From Janthinobacterium lividum (GTDB taxonomy: Bacteria; Pseudomonadota; Gammaproteobacteria; Burkholderiales; Burkholderiaceae_D), in the NCBI RefSeq assembly GCF_034424625.1, contig NZ_CP139976.1, positions 930,001 through 994,000 on the forward strand: a stretch of DNA of 64,000 nucleotides. Reading direction: 5' to 3'. Shown piece after piece: positions 1-9,364 of the stretch (position 1 is its first letter; every line of letters begins with the position of its first letter). The position numbers and the translations under genes were made by a program. Under the pieces are notes generated by a model that searched no databases, was not told the origin of the DNA, and saw only the letters and a program-made list of their open reading frames with translations.

Positions 1-2
1 CC

Positions 3-737
3 AGGAATGACGGCATCAACACGACGCAGGTGTCGCTGGTCCCCTATGACGCGGCAACGGGGAAGAACAGCTATCCGCCCACGGCGCCATCGGGCAGCAC
101 GCTGACGGATGGGGCAAAAGCACCTGTGGCCGTGACGGGCGTGCCTGTCACCAGTTTTACCAATGGCCTTGCCACGCGCACCATCGCCTACAGCTTCCCC
201 GCCGCCTATGCCGTGCCCAAGGAGCCGACCGCACTGGCATCGCCGACGGGGCTGCTGCTGCGCGCGACGTATGCCTATCCGGCGGCTGGCAATGTGAGCT
301 CGGCGCCGGCCGATGGCCTGGAAGCGCAACTGACCGTGCTCACGGGCCGCCTGATGGTGCCGCATGATTACGGTTCCGAGCGCTATCCCGTACGCCTGGC
401 GGTGCAGGCGCAGTACTGGGACGGCAAGACCTGGGTTACCAGCCTGCTGGACAGCATCAGTGCGTTCGACAACACGCTGGTGGTGTTTGCCAATTGCAAG
501 AAAACCCTGGTGTGCAAGGATTTTGCATTCCCCGTTGGCACCACTATTACTTATACGTTCGACAAGGGAATCTTGCCGCCGAATAGACGCCTGACCCTGG
601 CGGCGCCCGGCGTCGGCAAGAGCGGCAGCGTCGATGTTTCCGTGCCCGGCATTGCATACCTGCCCAGCACCGTGGGCACCGTCGTCTTTGGCGTCTTCAA
701 GTCGGGCCCCGTGATTTACCTGCGCGAGATGTACTAA
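3..737 (+). CDS. DUF6701/MshQ-like surface protein, C-terminal part (5' cut by window)
   Basis: The frame is open from the first bases of the window, so this is only the last 240 or so residues of a larger protein. A GTG at 30 is not a convincing start because the reading frame continues upstream. Seen: a beta-rich, low-charge sequence with GRLMVPHDYGSERYPVRLAVQAQYW in the middle (a stretch typical of DUF6701, where a GR..L.N.YGSE..PL motif precedes QYW) and an ending of the type P-x-I/V-Y-L-R-E-M-Y, which closes this family. DUF6701 proteins are MshQ-like, usually exported and linked to MSHA/type IV pilus or adhesin loci. The pilus context would lie left of the window. The next gene is unrelated and 88 bp away. 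Confidence 0.72.
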   Translation, partial: RNDGINTTQVSLVPYDAATGKNSYPPTAPSGSTLTDGAKAPVAVTGVPVTSFTNGLATRTIAYSFPAAYAVPKEPTALASPTGLLLRATYAYPAAGNVSSAPADGLEAQLTVLTGRLMVPHDYGSERYPVRLAVQAQYWDGKTWVTSLLDSISAFDNTLVVFANCKKTLVCKDFAFPVGTTITYTFDKGILPPNRRLTLAAPGVGKSGSVDVSVPGIAYLPSTVGTVVFGVFKSGPVIYLREMY

Positions 738-825
738 GCCTGGGCAAAGGGCGGGCGCAGAAAGTGGGGAAAACCAGTAACATGCCTGGCTGTGGCATTC
801 CCCCAACCTCAGACTGGAGTTTTCT

Positions 826-1524
826 ATGAGCACAACATCGCAGTGGATCGATATCGCCGGCCCGGACGGCAGCTTCCAGGCCTACCTGGCCGTGCCGCAC
901 GTGGGCAAGGGCCCCGCCATCATCCTGTTGCAGGAAATTTTCGGCGTCAACGAGCACATCCGCGCCGTGGCCGACCAGTACGCGGCCGATGGCTACGTGG
1001 TACTGGTGCCCGACCTGTTCTGGCGCGCCGGCGCGCACATCGAGCTGGGCTATGACGCGGACGGCTGGAAGCGCGCCGTCGAACTGATGCAGGCTACCGA
1101 CAATCCGCATGCCGACGCCGATATCGCGGCCACCATCGTCGTCCTGCGCGCGCGTCCTGAAGTGACGGGCAAGCTGGCTTCCGTCGGCTACTGCTTCGGT
1201 GGCCGGCTGTCGTTCCAGGCGGCCGCGGCCGGTCTGGTCGATGTTGCCATCGCCTATTACGGCGGCGGCATCCAGAACAAGCTGGACCTGGCTGACCGGA
1301 TCCAGGTGCCGCTGCTCATGCATTTCGGCGGCCAGGACAGCCATATCCCGCCGGAAGCCGTGCAAAAGATCGCCGAGCGCTTCGAAGACCGGCAAGACGT
1401 GGAAATCCATATCTACCCGGGCGCCGAGCACGGTTTCAATTGCACCCACCGCGACAGCTACCAGCAGCGCGCCGCTGCCCAGGCACATGGCAATTCCTTG
1501 ATTTTCCTGGCAGAAAATCTGTAA
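826..1524 (+). CDS. Dienelactone hydrolase family protein
   Basis: A 232-residue alpha/beta hydrolase of the dienelactone hydrolase (carboxymethylenebutenolidase) family, which opens dienelactones in chlorocatechol and related aromatic breakdown; many family members have other ester or lactone substrates. The catalytic triad is visible at the classical positions: Cys123 in GYCFGG, Asp171 in GGQDSH and His202 in GAEHGFN, the same numbering as the Pseudomonas enzyme. No signal peptide, so cytoplasmic. There is no neighbouring catechol dioxygenase or maleylacetate reductase gene, so a dedicated chlorocatechol pathway is not supported here and a general detoxifying role is as likely. Confidence 0.92.
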   Translation: MSTTSQWIDIAGPDGSFQAYLAVPHVGKGPAIILLQEIFGVNEHIRAVADQYAADGYVVLVPDLFWRAGAHIELGYDADGWKRAVELMQATDNPHADADIAATIVVLRARPEVTGKLASVGYCFGGRLSFQAAAAGLVDVAIAYYGGGIQNKLDLADRIQVPLLMHFGGQDSHIPPEAVQKIAERFEDRQDVEIHIYPGAEHGFNCTHRDSYQQRAAAQAHGNSLIFLAENL

Positions 1525-1664
1525 GACTGCCTCGCCAGGCTGGCCTGTTGCTATTTTCCGCCCAGCAGCAACGCCGCATGGGCGTTAAAATAGCGGCTGT
1601 GCCGGGCAACTCCGGCCGGCCGGGCACGGCGCCCGGCAAACCTGGATGAGGAACCGAATTAAAG

Positions 1665-2081
1665 ATGGCCCAAGTAATTGTTTCTGTAACATTGGCGGCA
1701 AGCGCCGAACGCGTGTGGGATTTTATCGGCGGCTTCCAGTCGCTGGCTGAATGGTCTAGCTCGATCAAGACCAGCCTGTCCGAGCACGGCGGCCGCGTGC
1801 GCCGCCTGAAAACCACGGACGGCGCCATCATCGCCGAACGCCTGCAAAGCTACAGCGAAGCGGACAAGAGCTACAGCTACACCATCGTTTCGGGCCCGAT
1901 CCCCGTCAAGAACTACCGTTCTACTTTGCGCGTCACGGGCGAACCGGGCGGCGCTTCCTGCGTGGCGGAATGGTCGAGCGAGTTCGACGCGGCCGAAGGC
2001 GTGGAAGAAGTCATGACCGGCGCGTTTCAACATTTGTACGAAACCGCATTCGTGGACCTGAAACGCATCATGGCAATTTGA
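1665..2081 (+). CDS. SRPBCC family protein (polyketide cyclase/START-like fold)
   Basis: A 138-residue single-domain protein starting MAQVIVSVTLAASAERVWDFIGGFQSLAEW, the usual first beta strand and helix of the SRPBCC (Bet v1-like) fold, followed by alternating strands and the C-terminal helix ending FVDLKRIMAI. Such proteins enclose a hydrophobic ligand cavity; the ligand cannot be read from sequence. A GAGGAA stretch upstream is a possible ribosome site. It stands alone, closed by a strong palindromic hairpin and T-run just downstream. Confidence 0.85.
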   Translation: MAQVIVSVTLAASAERVWDFIGGFQSLAEWSSSIKTSLSEHGGRVRRLKTTDGAIIAERLQSYSEADKSYSYTIVSGPIPVKNYRSTLRVTGEPGGASCVAEWSSEFDAAEGVEEVMTGAFQHLYETAFVDLKRIMAI

Positions 2082-2107
2082 TTTGCCAGGGCTAACGGCA
2101 AATACTG

Positions 2108-2144
2108 GGGTCAGACCCTGAGGGTCTGACCCCGGCCTTTTTTG
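2108..2144 (+). terminator. Palindromic terminator after the SRPBCC gene
   Basis: A perfect 12-bp stem (GGGGTCAGACCC / GGGTCTGACCCC) with a TGA loop, 2108-2134, followed within a few bases by a T-run. A sister palindrome with a different stem centre is at 9318-9344. Confidence 0.8.
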
Positions 2145-2172
2145 CTTTGCGGGTTAGTTCACCGCTATCTGC

Positions 2173-3789
2173 TTACCGTTTTACTTTTCCAAACGCCTCG
2201 CCCTTGTTCCATGTAGGCAAATTCTTGTCATTCGCCACTTCATAGCCGAGATTCAGGGTGAACTGCGCCTGCTGTACCATGCCCGACAGGTCCCATGACG
2301 GGTTGTACTCGTCCGTCACCTGGTGGTAATCCTTTTTAAAGGCGACCAGGCGCTCGCTCGATGCTTTCGGGTCCTTGACGAAATCGAACGAACCATCGCC
2401 GGAGAACACGGCCGAGCCCACGTTGAAGGCGGGTATGCCGGCCTTGGCAAACGCAAAATGGTCGGCCCGGTAAAAGGCGCCGGACAGGTCGGGTATCGTT
2501 GGCGCCAGGCGCAGGCCCATGCGCTTGGCGACCTTGGCGGCACTCGCGTACAGGCTGCTGCGCTCGGCGCCGGCCACGCCGATGTCGTGCGTCTTGCCGA
2601 CGAAGTTCATGCTGTCGAGGTTCAGGTCGGCGGCCGTCTTGGCCAGTGGCCACAGGGGCTTGCGCGTATAGGCCGTGCTGCCCAGCATGCCCGTTTCTTC
2701 GCCTGCCGGCCACAGGAAGATCTGCGTGCGGCGTGCCGGTTGCTTGACGGCTACCTGCGCCATGGCCAGCAGGGCGGCCGCGCCCGAAGCGTTGTCGATG
2801 GCGCCGTTGTAGATATGGTCGCTTTGCCCTGAGCGGGCGCTGCCTTCGTCGTCCTTGCCCAGGTGGTCCCAGTGGGCCGAGTAAATCACGGCTTCGTCCT
2901 TGAGTTTCGGGTCCGTGCCCGGCACGATGCCGGCCACGTTGAATTGCTCGATGCTGCGGATCTGGCTGTCCAGTGCCACCTTGACCGTGGCGTTCAGGGC
3001 CACGGGGCGGAATGCGCGCGTTTCCGCCTGCGCGCGCAAGGCGTCCAGGTCTTGCCTGGCGGCCTGGAACAGCGTGCGCGCCATGTCTTCCTGCAGCCAG
3101 CCTTCCATGGCATTGCCCGCGCCGGCCAGGTTGAAGCGCTCGTGGCCGAAGCCGTTGGCGGGCACCGACCACGGGTACGAGGCCGATGCCGTCGTGTGGA
3201 TCAGCAGCACGCCGGCGGCGCCCTGGCGCAGCGCTTCCTCGTACTTGTAGACCCAGCGGCCGTACCAGGTCAGCGACTTGCCGGCAAAGCGGTTGGGTTC
3301 GGCGGCGGTCGGTTGCGGATCGTTGACCATCATGATGACCAGTTTGCCTTTTAAATCAGCACCCTTGAAGTCGTCCCAGTTTTCCTCGGGCGCGTGGATG
3401 CCGTAACCGGCAAACACCACGGGCGCGTCGAACGCCACCTTCTGCTGGCCATTCGCCGCGCCAAAGACTATGTCCTGGCCGAAGGCGGGAGACAAGGTCT
3501 TGCCGCCCGCGCTGAAGGTCACCTTGCTCGATGGCAAAGCCTTGCTGCCGACGATGGTCAGCGCCTGGCGATACGTGCCATCCGGCAAGGGTTGCAAGCC
3601 GGCCACGGCCGCCTGCGTTTCCAGGTAGCGCACGGCCAGGTCGCCGCCGCGCTGGCCCGTGCCGCGTCCTTCGAGCAAGTCGTCGGCCAGGAAGGACAGA
3701 TGGGCGCGCAGGGGCGCTTCGGTAACGAGCGGTTGGGCGAGGGTAGCCGTGCTGAGCAGGCTGGCGGCGAGGACGAAGGGAAAACGCAT
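2173..3789 (-). CDS. Exported M28 family metallopeptidase (PA-domain aminopeptidase)
   Basis: A 538-residue zinc peptidase with a signal peptide (MRFPFVLAASLLSTATLAQP). The M28 two-zinc signature is visible in order: His in SAHWDHLG, Asp in DNASGAAALL, Glu-Glu in PAGEETGMLGS, Asp in LNLDSMN and the late His in DYHQVTDEYN. A PA (protease-associated) insert lies before the catalytic part (GVLLIHTTASASYPW region). Family members are secreted or periplasmic aminopeptidases releasing N-terminal residues from peptides. The frame stays open upstream to 4332, but the signal peptide fixes the start at 3789. It is divergent from the alpha/beta hydrolase at 3925, sharing a 135-bp promoter region. Confidence 0.92.
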   Translation of the reverse strand: MRFPFVLAASLLSTATLAQPLVTEAPLRAHLSFLADDLLEGRGTGQRGGDLAVRYLETQAAVAGLQPLPDGTYRQALTIVGSKALPSSKVTFSAGGKTLSPAFGQDIVFGAANGQQKVAFDAPVVFAGYGIHAPEENWDDFKGADLKGKLVIMMVNDPQPTAAEPNRFAGKSLTWYGRWVYKYEEALRQGAAGVLLIHTTASASYPWSVPANGFGHERFNLAGAGNAMEGWLQEDMARTLFQAARQDLDALRAQAETRAFRPVALNATVKVALDSQIRSIEQFNVAGIVPGTDPKLKDEAVIYSAHWDHLGKDDEGSARSGQSDHIYNGAIDNASGAAALLAMAQVAVKQPARRTQIFLWPAGEETGMLGSTAYTRKPLWPLAKTAADLNLDSMNFVGKTHDIGVAGAERSSLYASAAKVAKRMGLRLAPTIPDLSGAFYRADHFAFAKAGIPAFNVGSAVFSGDGSFDFVKDPKASSERLVAFKKDYHQVTDEYNPSWDLSGMVQQAQFTLNLGYEVANDKNLPTWNKGEAFGKVKR

Positions 3790-3924
3790 GGCAACTCCAA
3801 AAGTGAATACGGGAAAACAAAGCAGCGGCAATCTTACTCTACCGCAATGCTCTGGCGTAGCGCGCGGCGCGCGCAAGGCGATTGAGGCCACAATGGCTGC
3901 TGGTCCACCGACAAGGAGCGTTCC

Positions 3925-4770
3925 ATGACTAGCCCTAACTTGCAATCGAGCAATACCCTGCGTACCGCCGACGGCACCCTGATCTACTACAAGGACTGGG
4001 GCAGCGGCCCGCCCGTCGTCTTCAGCCACGGCTGGCCATTGTCGTCCGATGCGTGGGAAGACCAGATGTTCTACCTTGCCTCGCGCGGCTACCGCGTCAT
4101 CGCGCATGACCGGCGCGGCCATGGCCGCTCCAGCCAGCCGTTCGGCGGCAACGACATGGATACCTATGCCGACGACCTGGCCGCCTTGCTCGCCGCACTG
4201 GATTTGACGGGCGCCACCCTCGTGGGACACTCGACGGGCGGTGGCGAAGTGGCCCGCTACATCGGCCGCCATGGCACGCAGCGCCTGGCCGGCGCCGTGC
4301 TGGTGGGCGCCGTGCCGCCGTTGATGCTGCAAACCGCGGAAAACCCGCTGGGCTTGCCGTTATCCGTTTTTGATGACATCCGCGCCGGCGTGCAGGCCGA
4401 CCGCAGCCAGTTTTTCCGCGACTTGAGCGAGGCCTTCTATGGCTACAACCGGCCCGGCGCCACCCCGTCGCAGGGCGTGCGCGACAGTTTCTGGCGGCAA
4501 GGCATGCAGGCGGGCATGCCGGCCGCCTACCTGTGCATCAAGCAATTTTCCGAGACGGACTTTACGGCCGACCTGGCCAGATTCGACGTGCCGACCCTGG
4601 TGATCCATGGCGACGACGACCAGATCGTGCCGATCGCCGCCTCGGCGCGGCGCACTGCCGAGCTCATTATCGGCAGCAAGCTGCTCGTGTATGCGGGCGC
4701 GCCGCACGGCCTGGCGACGACGCACAAGGACCGGCTGAACGAGGACTTGCTGGAGTTCTTGCGCACCTGA
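3925..4770 (+). CDS. Alpha/beta hydrolase, non-heme haloperoxidase/arylesterase type
   Basis: 281 residues with the alpha/beta hydrolase signature: oxyanion region [12 protein letters not shown], nucleophile Ser in GHSTGGGEV, late Asp in [11 protein letters not shown] and His in [15 protein letters not shown]. The [11 protein letters not shown] stretch and the final DLLEFL helix are characteristic of the cofactor-free chloroperoxidase/esterase subgroup. Natural substrates are unknown for most members; peroxidase activity is often a side reaction of an esterase. Start chosen for the AAGGAG ribosome site just upstream. Cytoplasmic; monocistronic. Confidence 0.9.
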   Translation: MTSPNLQSSNTLRTADGTLIYYKDWGSGPPVVFSHGWPLSSDAWEDQMFYLASRGYRVIAHDRRGHGRSSQPFGGNDMDTYADDLAALLAALDLTGATLVGHSTGGGEVARYIGRHGTQRLAGAVLVGAVPPLMLQTAENPLGLPLSVFDDIRAGVQADRSQFFRDLSEAFYGYNRPGATPSQGVRDSFWRQGMQAGMPAAYLCIKQFSETDFTADLARFDVPTLVIHGDDDQIVPIAASARRTAELIIGSKLLVYAGAPHGLATTHKDRLNEDLLEFLRT

Positions 4771-5041
4771 AACGGCGCGGGCGCCATCGTCTCGAGGCGC
4801 CCGCCGTTGCTGTTGACGCATGGAACTGCCGCAGGCCGCAGATTGTTGTGTATCGTTTAATGTTGGCAAAATCACGCGCCAATTGCGTGCGGATCGCCGA
4901 TTTTTCTGGCTTTTTTACGTAGATATGGCGCAAAAAACGGCGTTCTGCGGCATGCGGCCACCCGGTAAGGTCCAGTAAAGAGTAAACTAGCAGATACACT
5001 CTTTCGCATTGGGCGATTCGAGCGAACTTGTGAGTGATTTC

Positions 5042-7198
5042 ATGTCTGATACACCAATTTCCTTATTTTCCGACCTTAACCTGAGCGAGCCGCTGATTCG
5101 CGCGCTCAAGGATGTCGGTTACGAAACACCGTCGCCTATCCAGGCGGCCACGATTCCATTATTGCTCGCGAACCGCGACGTGCTGGGCCAGGCGCAAACA
5201 GGCACGGGTAAAACCGCCGCCTTCGCCTTGCCGATCCTGTCGCGCATCGATCTGAAACAAAGCTCACCCCAAGCCCTGGTCCTGGCACCGACGCGCGAAC
5301 TGGCCATCCAGGTCGCCGAAGCGTTCCAGGTGTACGCCGCCCACATCCCCGGCTTCCACGTGCTGCCGATCTACGGCGGCCAAAGCTACGGCCCGCAACT
5401 GTCGGCCCTGCGCCGCGGCGTGCACGTCGTCGTCGGCACCCCTGGCCGCGTCATCGATCACCTGGACAAGGGTTCGCTCGACCTGTCCAAACTAAAGACC
5501 CTGGTGCTGGACGAAGCCGATGAAATGCTGCGCATGGGCTTTATCGACGATGTCGAACGCATCTTGCAAGAAACGCCGGAAGGCCATCAAACGGCCCTGT
5601 TCTCGGCCACCATGCCTTCCGTCATCAAGCGCATCGCCACGACCTACCTGGTGAACCCGGCCGAAGTGACGGTTGCCGCCAAGACGGGCACGGCCGACAA
5701 CATCCGCCAGCGCTACTGGCTGGTGTCGGGCATGCACAAGCTCGACGCGCTGACCCGCATCCTGGAAGCGGAAGCGTTTGACGGCATGATCATCTTCGCC
5801 CGCACCAAGCTGGGCACGGAAGAGCTGGCCGGCAAGCTGCAAGCGCGCGGCTTCTCGGCTGCCGCCATCAATGGCGACATCCAGCAAGCCCAGCGCGAGC
5901 GCACGATCCAGCAGTTGAAAGACGGCAAGATCGACATCCTCGTGGCAACCGACGTGGCCGCCCGCGGTCTGGACGTCGAGCGCATCAGCCACGTCGTCAA
6001 CTATGACGTGCCGCACGATCCGGAAAGCTATACCCACCGCATCGGCCGCACGGGCCGCGCCGGCCGCAGCGGCGAAGCGATCCTGTTCATCACGCCACGT
6101 GAAAAGAACCTGTTGAAAGCCATCGAACGCTCGACCCGCCAGCCTATCGGCATGCTGGAACTGCCGACGATCCAGGCCGTCAACGACGTGCGTATCGCCA
6201 AGTTCAAGGAACAGATCAGCGAAACCCTGGCCCTGGGCGAACTGGAACAGTTCCAGTCGCTGATCGAAGACTTCGAACGCGAACAGAACATTCCCGCCAT
6301 CGAAATCGCCGCCGCCCTGGCGAAGATGGCGCGTGGCAATGTGCCTCTGCTGCTGGACAAGAACAAGGCGCGCGAGCAAGCCACGTGGCAAGACGACCGT
6401 CCCGTGCGCCAAGACCGCTTCGAGCGCAACGACCGTCCGGAACGGGGCGACCGCTTCGACCGTAACGAGCGCAGCGACCGTGGCGAACGCCCGGCCTTCC
6501 CGAAAAAGGAACGCATCCAGCGTCCGGCCGACGCCGGCATGCAGACCTTCCGCATCGAAGTCGGTCATCAGCACGGCGTGAAGCCGGGCAATATCGTGGG
6601 CGCCATCGCCAACGAAGCGGGCATCGATTCGAAAAACATCGGCCGCATCGAAATCTATGACGACTACAGCGTCCTGGACTTGCCGGACAGCATGCCGAAA
6701 GAATTGCTGGACCAGCTGAAAACCGTGTGGGTGGCGGGCCAGCAGCTGCGCATCAGCCGCGACGGCGACGCGCCGGACCTGGCGCCGCCAGCCGCGCCAC
6801 GCAAGCCGTTTGCCGCCAAGTCCGCGCCAGCGTTCAAGGATGCGCCAGCGGACGCGGGCGAAGTTGCCCCGCGCGCGCCGAAGAAGGAACGTCCACGCCC
6901 AGGCGTGACGGCCTACCGCATTGAAGTGGGCCGCGAGCATGCCGTAACGCCAAGCAACATCGTCGGCGCCATCGCCAACGAAGCGAACCTGGAAGCCAAG
7001 CATATCGGCCGTATCGATATCTTTGACAACTACAGCGTGCTGGACCTGCCGGAAGGCATGCCGCCGGAAATCCTCGACCACCTGAAATCGGTCGTGGTCT
7101 CGGGCCAGAAACTGCGCATCAGCCTTGACGATGGCACGACGGAGCGCAAGCCTGCGCCACCGCGTCCGAAGTCGCCACCCCGTAAAACGTACAAGTAA
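5042..7198 (+). CDS. deaD: DEAD-box RNA helicase with two tandem DbpA-like RNA-binding domains
   Basis: A 718-residue DeaD/CsdA-type helicase. Motifs: Q motif (PSPIQAATIP), Walker A AQTGTGKT, PTRELA, DEAD in LVLDEADEM, SAT, then ATDVAARGLDVE and [11 protein letters not shown]. After an arginine/aspartate-rich linker there are two copies of the DbpA-type RRM, about residues 498-575 and 621-697. They share R-I-E-V-G, NIVGAIANEA, HIGRI-D/E-I, YSVLDLP and a final QxLRIS. Standard DeaD proteins carry one such domain. The enzyme unwinds structured RNA in ribosome assembly and cold adaptation. Start: ATG at 5042; an upstream in-frame start at 5009 adds 11 unconserved residues. A strong terminator follows at 7253. 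Confidence 0.95.
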   Translation: MSDTPISLFSDLNLSEPLIRALKDVGYETPSPIQAATIPLLLANRDVLGQAQTGTGKTAAFALPILSRIDLKQSSPQALVLAPTRELAIQVAEAFQVYAAHIPGFHVLPIYGGQSYGPQLSALRRGVHVVVGTPGRVIDHLDKGSLDLSKLKTLVLDEADEMLRMGFIDDVERILQETPEGHQTALFSATMPSVIKRIATTYLVNPAEVTVAAKTGTADNIRQRYWLVSGMHKLDALTRILEAEAFDGMIIFARTKLGTEELAGKLQARGFSAAAINGDIQQAQRERTIQQLKDGKIDILVATDVAARGLDVERISHVVNYDVPHDPESYTHRIGRTGRAGRSGEAILFITPREKNLLKAIERSTRQPIGMLELPTIQAVNDVRIAKFKEQISETLALGELEQFQSLIEDFEREQNIPAIEIAAALAKMARGNVPLLLDKNKAREQATWQDDRPVRQDRFERNDRPERGDRFDRNERSDRGERPAFPKKERIQRPADAGMQTFRIEVGHQHGVKPGNIVGAIANEAGIDSKNIGRIEIYDDYSVLDLPDSMPKELLDQLKTVWVAGQQLRISRDGDAPDLAPPAAPRKPFAAKSAPAFKDAPADAGEVAPRAPKKERPRPGVTAYRIEVGREHAVTPSNIVGAIANEANLEAKHIGRIDIFDNYSVLDLPEGMPPEILDHLKSVVVSGQKLRISLDDGTTERKPAPPRPKSPPRKTYK

Positions 7199-7252
7199 GC
7201 CATTCCCACGGGCGCTCCGGCGCCTGTGTCGCGGATTGGAGACAGTTCCCTC

Positions 7253-7280
7253 ACTGGCGCATTCGCGCCAGTTTTTATTT
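7253..7280 (+). terminator. Intrinsic terminator after the helicase gene
   Basis: An 8-bp stem ACTGGCGC / GCGCCAGT with an ATTC loop (7253-7272) followed by TTTTATTTT. Confidence 0.85.
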
Positions 7281-7634
7281 TCCCTCAAGAAATGAACATG
7301 GTTGCCGCGTTATGGTTGGCAACTGGCGCCGCCATGTGCCGGTAATTGGCATGCCCCTCTGCGCATTTTTATCGGCACAAACAGCGTATTTATCGGCTGG
7401 TGCATCGATACATAATTTTTTATTAATTATTTTGTATGCACGCAATTTAAATTTTACATTCAATAAAATCAATCAAGTTGAATCAAAGTAAATTCTAAAA
7501 CATAAATGAATTGGCTTTTATTAAATTATTTGACTGGCGTCACTGTCGCCGACGCGATATATCATGGGTGCTTGATGTGGTATATTGTTTTTATGTTTTT
7601 GTTATGCTAGTTGAAAAAAAATAGAGGAGCGACG
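7281..7634. other. AT-rich intergenic region upstream of the chemoreceptor gene
   Basis: About 350 bases without a supportable gene, much lower in GC than the surroundings. It must hold the promoter of the chemoreceptor gene, but no convincing -35/-10 or sigma-28 pair could be placed. Two direct copies of TTTATCGGC start at 7368 and 7389, 21 bp apart (two helical turns). A short open frame on the minus strand here is rich in AT-derived residues and has no family signature. Confidence 0.5.
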
Positions 7635-9296
7635 ATGCGGGTCAATACACCTATCACGCAAAATGAATACGTATTAAATGAAGGCATGACGATTGTTTCC
7701 ACCACGGATTTACAGGGAAACATCAATTACGCCAATCAGTATTTCATTGAAGTCAGCGGTTTTTCAGAAATGGAATTGCTGGGTGCGCCACAGAATATCT
7801 TGCGTCATCCCGATATGCCGGCCGAAGCGTTTGCCGACCTGTGGGACACCATCAAGACGGGCATGCCATGGACCGGCATGGTCAAGAACCGCTGCAAGAA
7901 TGGCGATTTCTACTGGGTCTTCGCCAATATCACGCCCGTCATCGAAAACGGCCGCCCGATCGGCTATATGTCCGTGCGCACCAAGCCCACGCGCGAGCAG
8001 ATCAATGAAGCGGCAGCCCTGTATAAAAGTTTCAAGGACGGCAATAGTGCCAACCTGGCGATCCGCAATGGCCGCGTCGTGCGCCAGGGCTGGGCCGCCA
8101 GGCTGGCCGAGTGGCGCAAGCTGAGCCTGTCGCAAGACCTGGCCCTGCATTGCATCGTGTTTGGCGTGGTGCTGGCCATCCTCGGCTGCGCCGTGTGGAA
8201 TATCGACGGCGACACGAGCATGGCCACGCGCAGCTGGCTCAGCGGTGCTGCCGCCGCGGCCGTGGCGCTGATGCTGTATTTCTGGGCCCATCTGCACAAT
8301 TCCCTCGTTGCACCGCTGGGCGACGCCATCACCGTGGCGCGCAAGATGGCCGGTGGCGACTTGACGGGCGTCATCGACAAGGTGCGCGACGACGACATGG
8401 GGCAATTGATGGCGGCCTTGCGCCAGACCAACATCAACCTGCACAGCATCATCGGCGACGTGCGCGCCAACTTCGAGGATATCCGCATCACCACGGCGGA
8501 GATCGCCACGGGCAATATGGACCTGTCCAGCCGCACGGAATCGCAGGCGTCCAGCCTCGAGCAGACGGCAGCCAGCATGGAAGAGCTGACGTCCACGGTG
8601 CAAAACAGCGCCGACCACGTGGCCACGGCCAATGACCTGGCGGCGCAGGCGTCGACCGTCGCGGCCAAGGGCGGCACCATCGTCAGCGAAGTGGTCACCA
8701 CGATGGACGAGATCAGCACTTCGTCGCGCAAGATTCTCGACATCATCGGCCTCATCGACGGCATCGCCTTCCAGACGAATATCCTCGCCTTGAACGCGGC
8801 CGTGGAAGCGGCGCGCGCGGGCGAGCATGGCCGCGGCTTCGCCGTCGTGGCCGGTGAAGTGCGCAGCCTGGCGCAGCGCTCGGCGACGGCAGCAAAAGAG
8901 GTGAAAAACCTGATCGACCATTCGATCGCCACCGTGAACGCGGGCAGCGTGCTGACCAGCAATGCGGGCGCCACCATGACGGAAGTGATCGCCTCGGTGG
9001 CCCGCGTGACGGAAGTGATGGACGAGATTTCCTCCACCACGCGCGAGCAGAACCAGGGCATCGGGCAAGTCAACCAGGCCGTCATCCACATGGATGGCAT
9101 CACGCAGCAGAATGCGGCGCTGGTGGAGCAGGCGGCGGCGGCCGCCACCAACCTGGCGCAGCGCACCGACAGCGTGGCCCAGTCGATCGGCATCTTCAAA
9201 TTGAAGGCGTCGCCCAAGCGCAAGGTTGCCGGCGTGGGGCGTAGTCCCAGCGTGGCGGCCGGCGTGGCGTCGCGGGCCTTGCTGAAAGCACGCTAA
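7635..9296 (+). CDS. Methyl-accepting chemotaxis protein with N-terminal PAS domain (Aer-like)
   Basis: A 553-residue chemoreceptor. Order: PAS domain (about 10-120, with [15 protein letters not shown] and [11 protein letters not shown], as in Aer-type redox/oxygen sensors), two closely spaced membrane helices (about 168-190 and 199-219), HAMP, and the cytoplasmic signalling domain with the highly conserved hairpin [37 protein letters not shown]. There is no periplasmic ligand domain, so it probably reads an intracellular or membrane signal through PAS and passes it to CheA/CheW. The start at 7635 follows AGAGGAG; a TTG at 7611 in frame is less likely. No che genes are nearby. Confidence 0.94.
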   Translation: MRVNTPITQNEYVLNEGMTIVSTTDLQGNINYANQYFIEVSGFSEMELLGAPQNILRHPDMPAEAFADLWDTIKTGMPWTGMVKNRCKNGDFYWVFANITPVIENGRPIGYMSVRTKPTREQINEAAALYKSFKDGNSANLAIRNGRVVRQGWAARLAEWRKLSLSQDLALHCIVFGVVLAILGCAVWNIDGDTSMATRSWLSGAAAAAVALMLYFWAHLHNSLVAPLGDAITVARKMAGGDLTGVIDKVRDDDMGQLMAALRQTNINLHSIIGDVRANFEDIRITTAEIATGNMDLSSRTESQASSLEQTAASMEELTSTVQNSADHVATANDLAAQASTVAAKGGTIVSEVVTTMDEISTSSRKILDIIGLIDGIAFQTNILALNAAVEAARAGEHGRGFAVVAGEVRSLAQRSATAAKEVKNLIDHSIATVNAGSVLTSNAGATMTEVIASVARVTEVMDEISSTTREQNQGIGQVNQAVIHMDGITQQNAALVEQAAAAATNLAQRTDSVAQSIGIFKLKASPKRKVAGVGRSPSVAAGVASRALLKAR

Positions 9297-9317
9297 TTAC
9301 CCCAACGGCGAAAGACC

Positions 9318-9357
9318 GGGGTCGTACCCTCAGGGTACGACCCCAGTTTGTTTTTTT
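9318..9357 (+). terminator. Palindromic terminator after the chemoreceptor gene
   Basis: A perfect 12-bp stem (GGGGTCGTACCC / GGGTACGACCCC), TCA loop, 9318-9344, then a T-rich run. Related in outline to the palindrome at 2108-2134 but with paired changes in the stem. It lies between convergent genes and may work both ways. Confidence 0.75.
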
Positions 9358-9364
9358 GGTAGTT

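Noticed and set aside
5492..7288. Long open frame antisense to the helicase gene
   Set aside because: It shadows the codon pattern of the helicase; no family signature and no ribosome site.
7368..7397. Two GCCGATAA sequences on the minus strand, resembling the flagellar sigma-28 -10
   Set aside because: No TAAA element at the right spacing, and they point away from the chemoreceptor gene into the helicase terminator.
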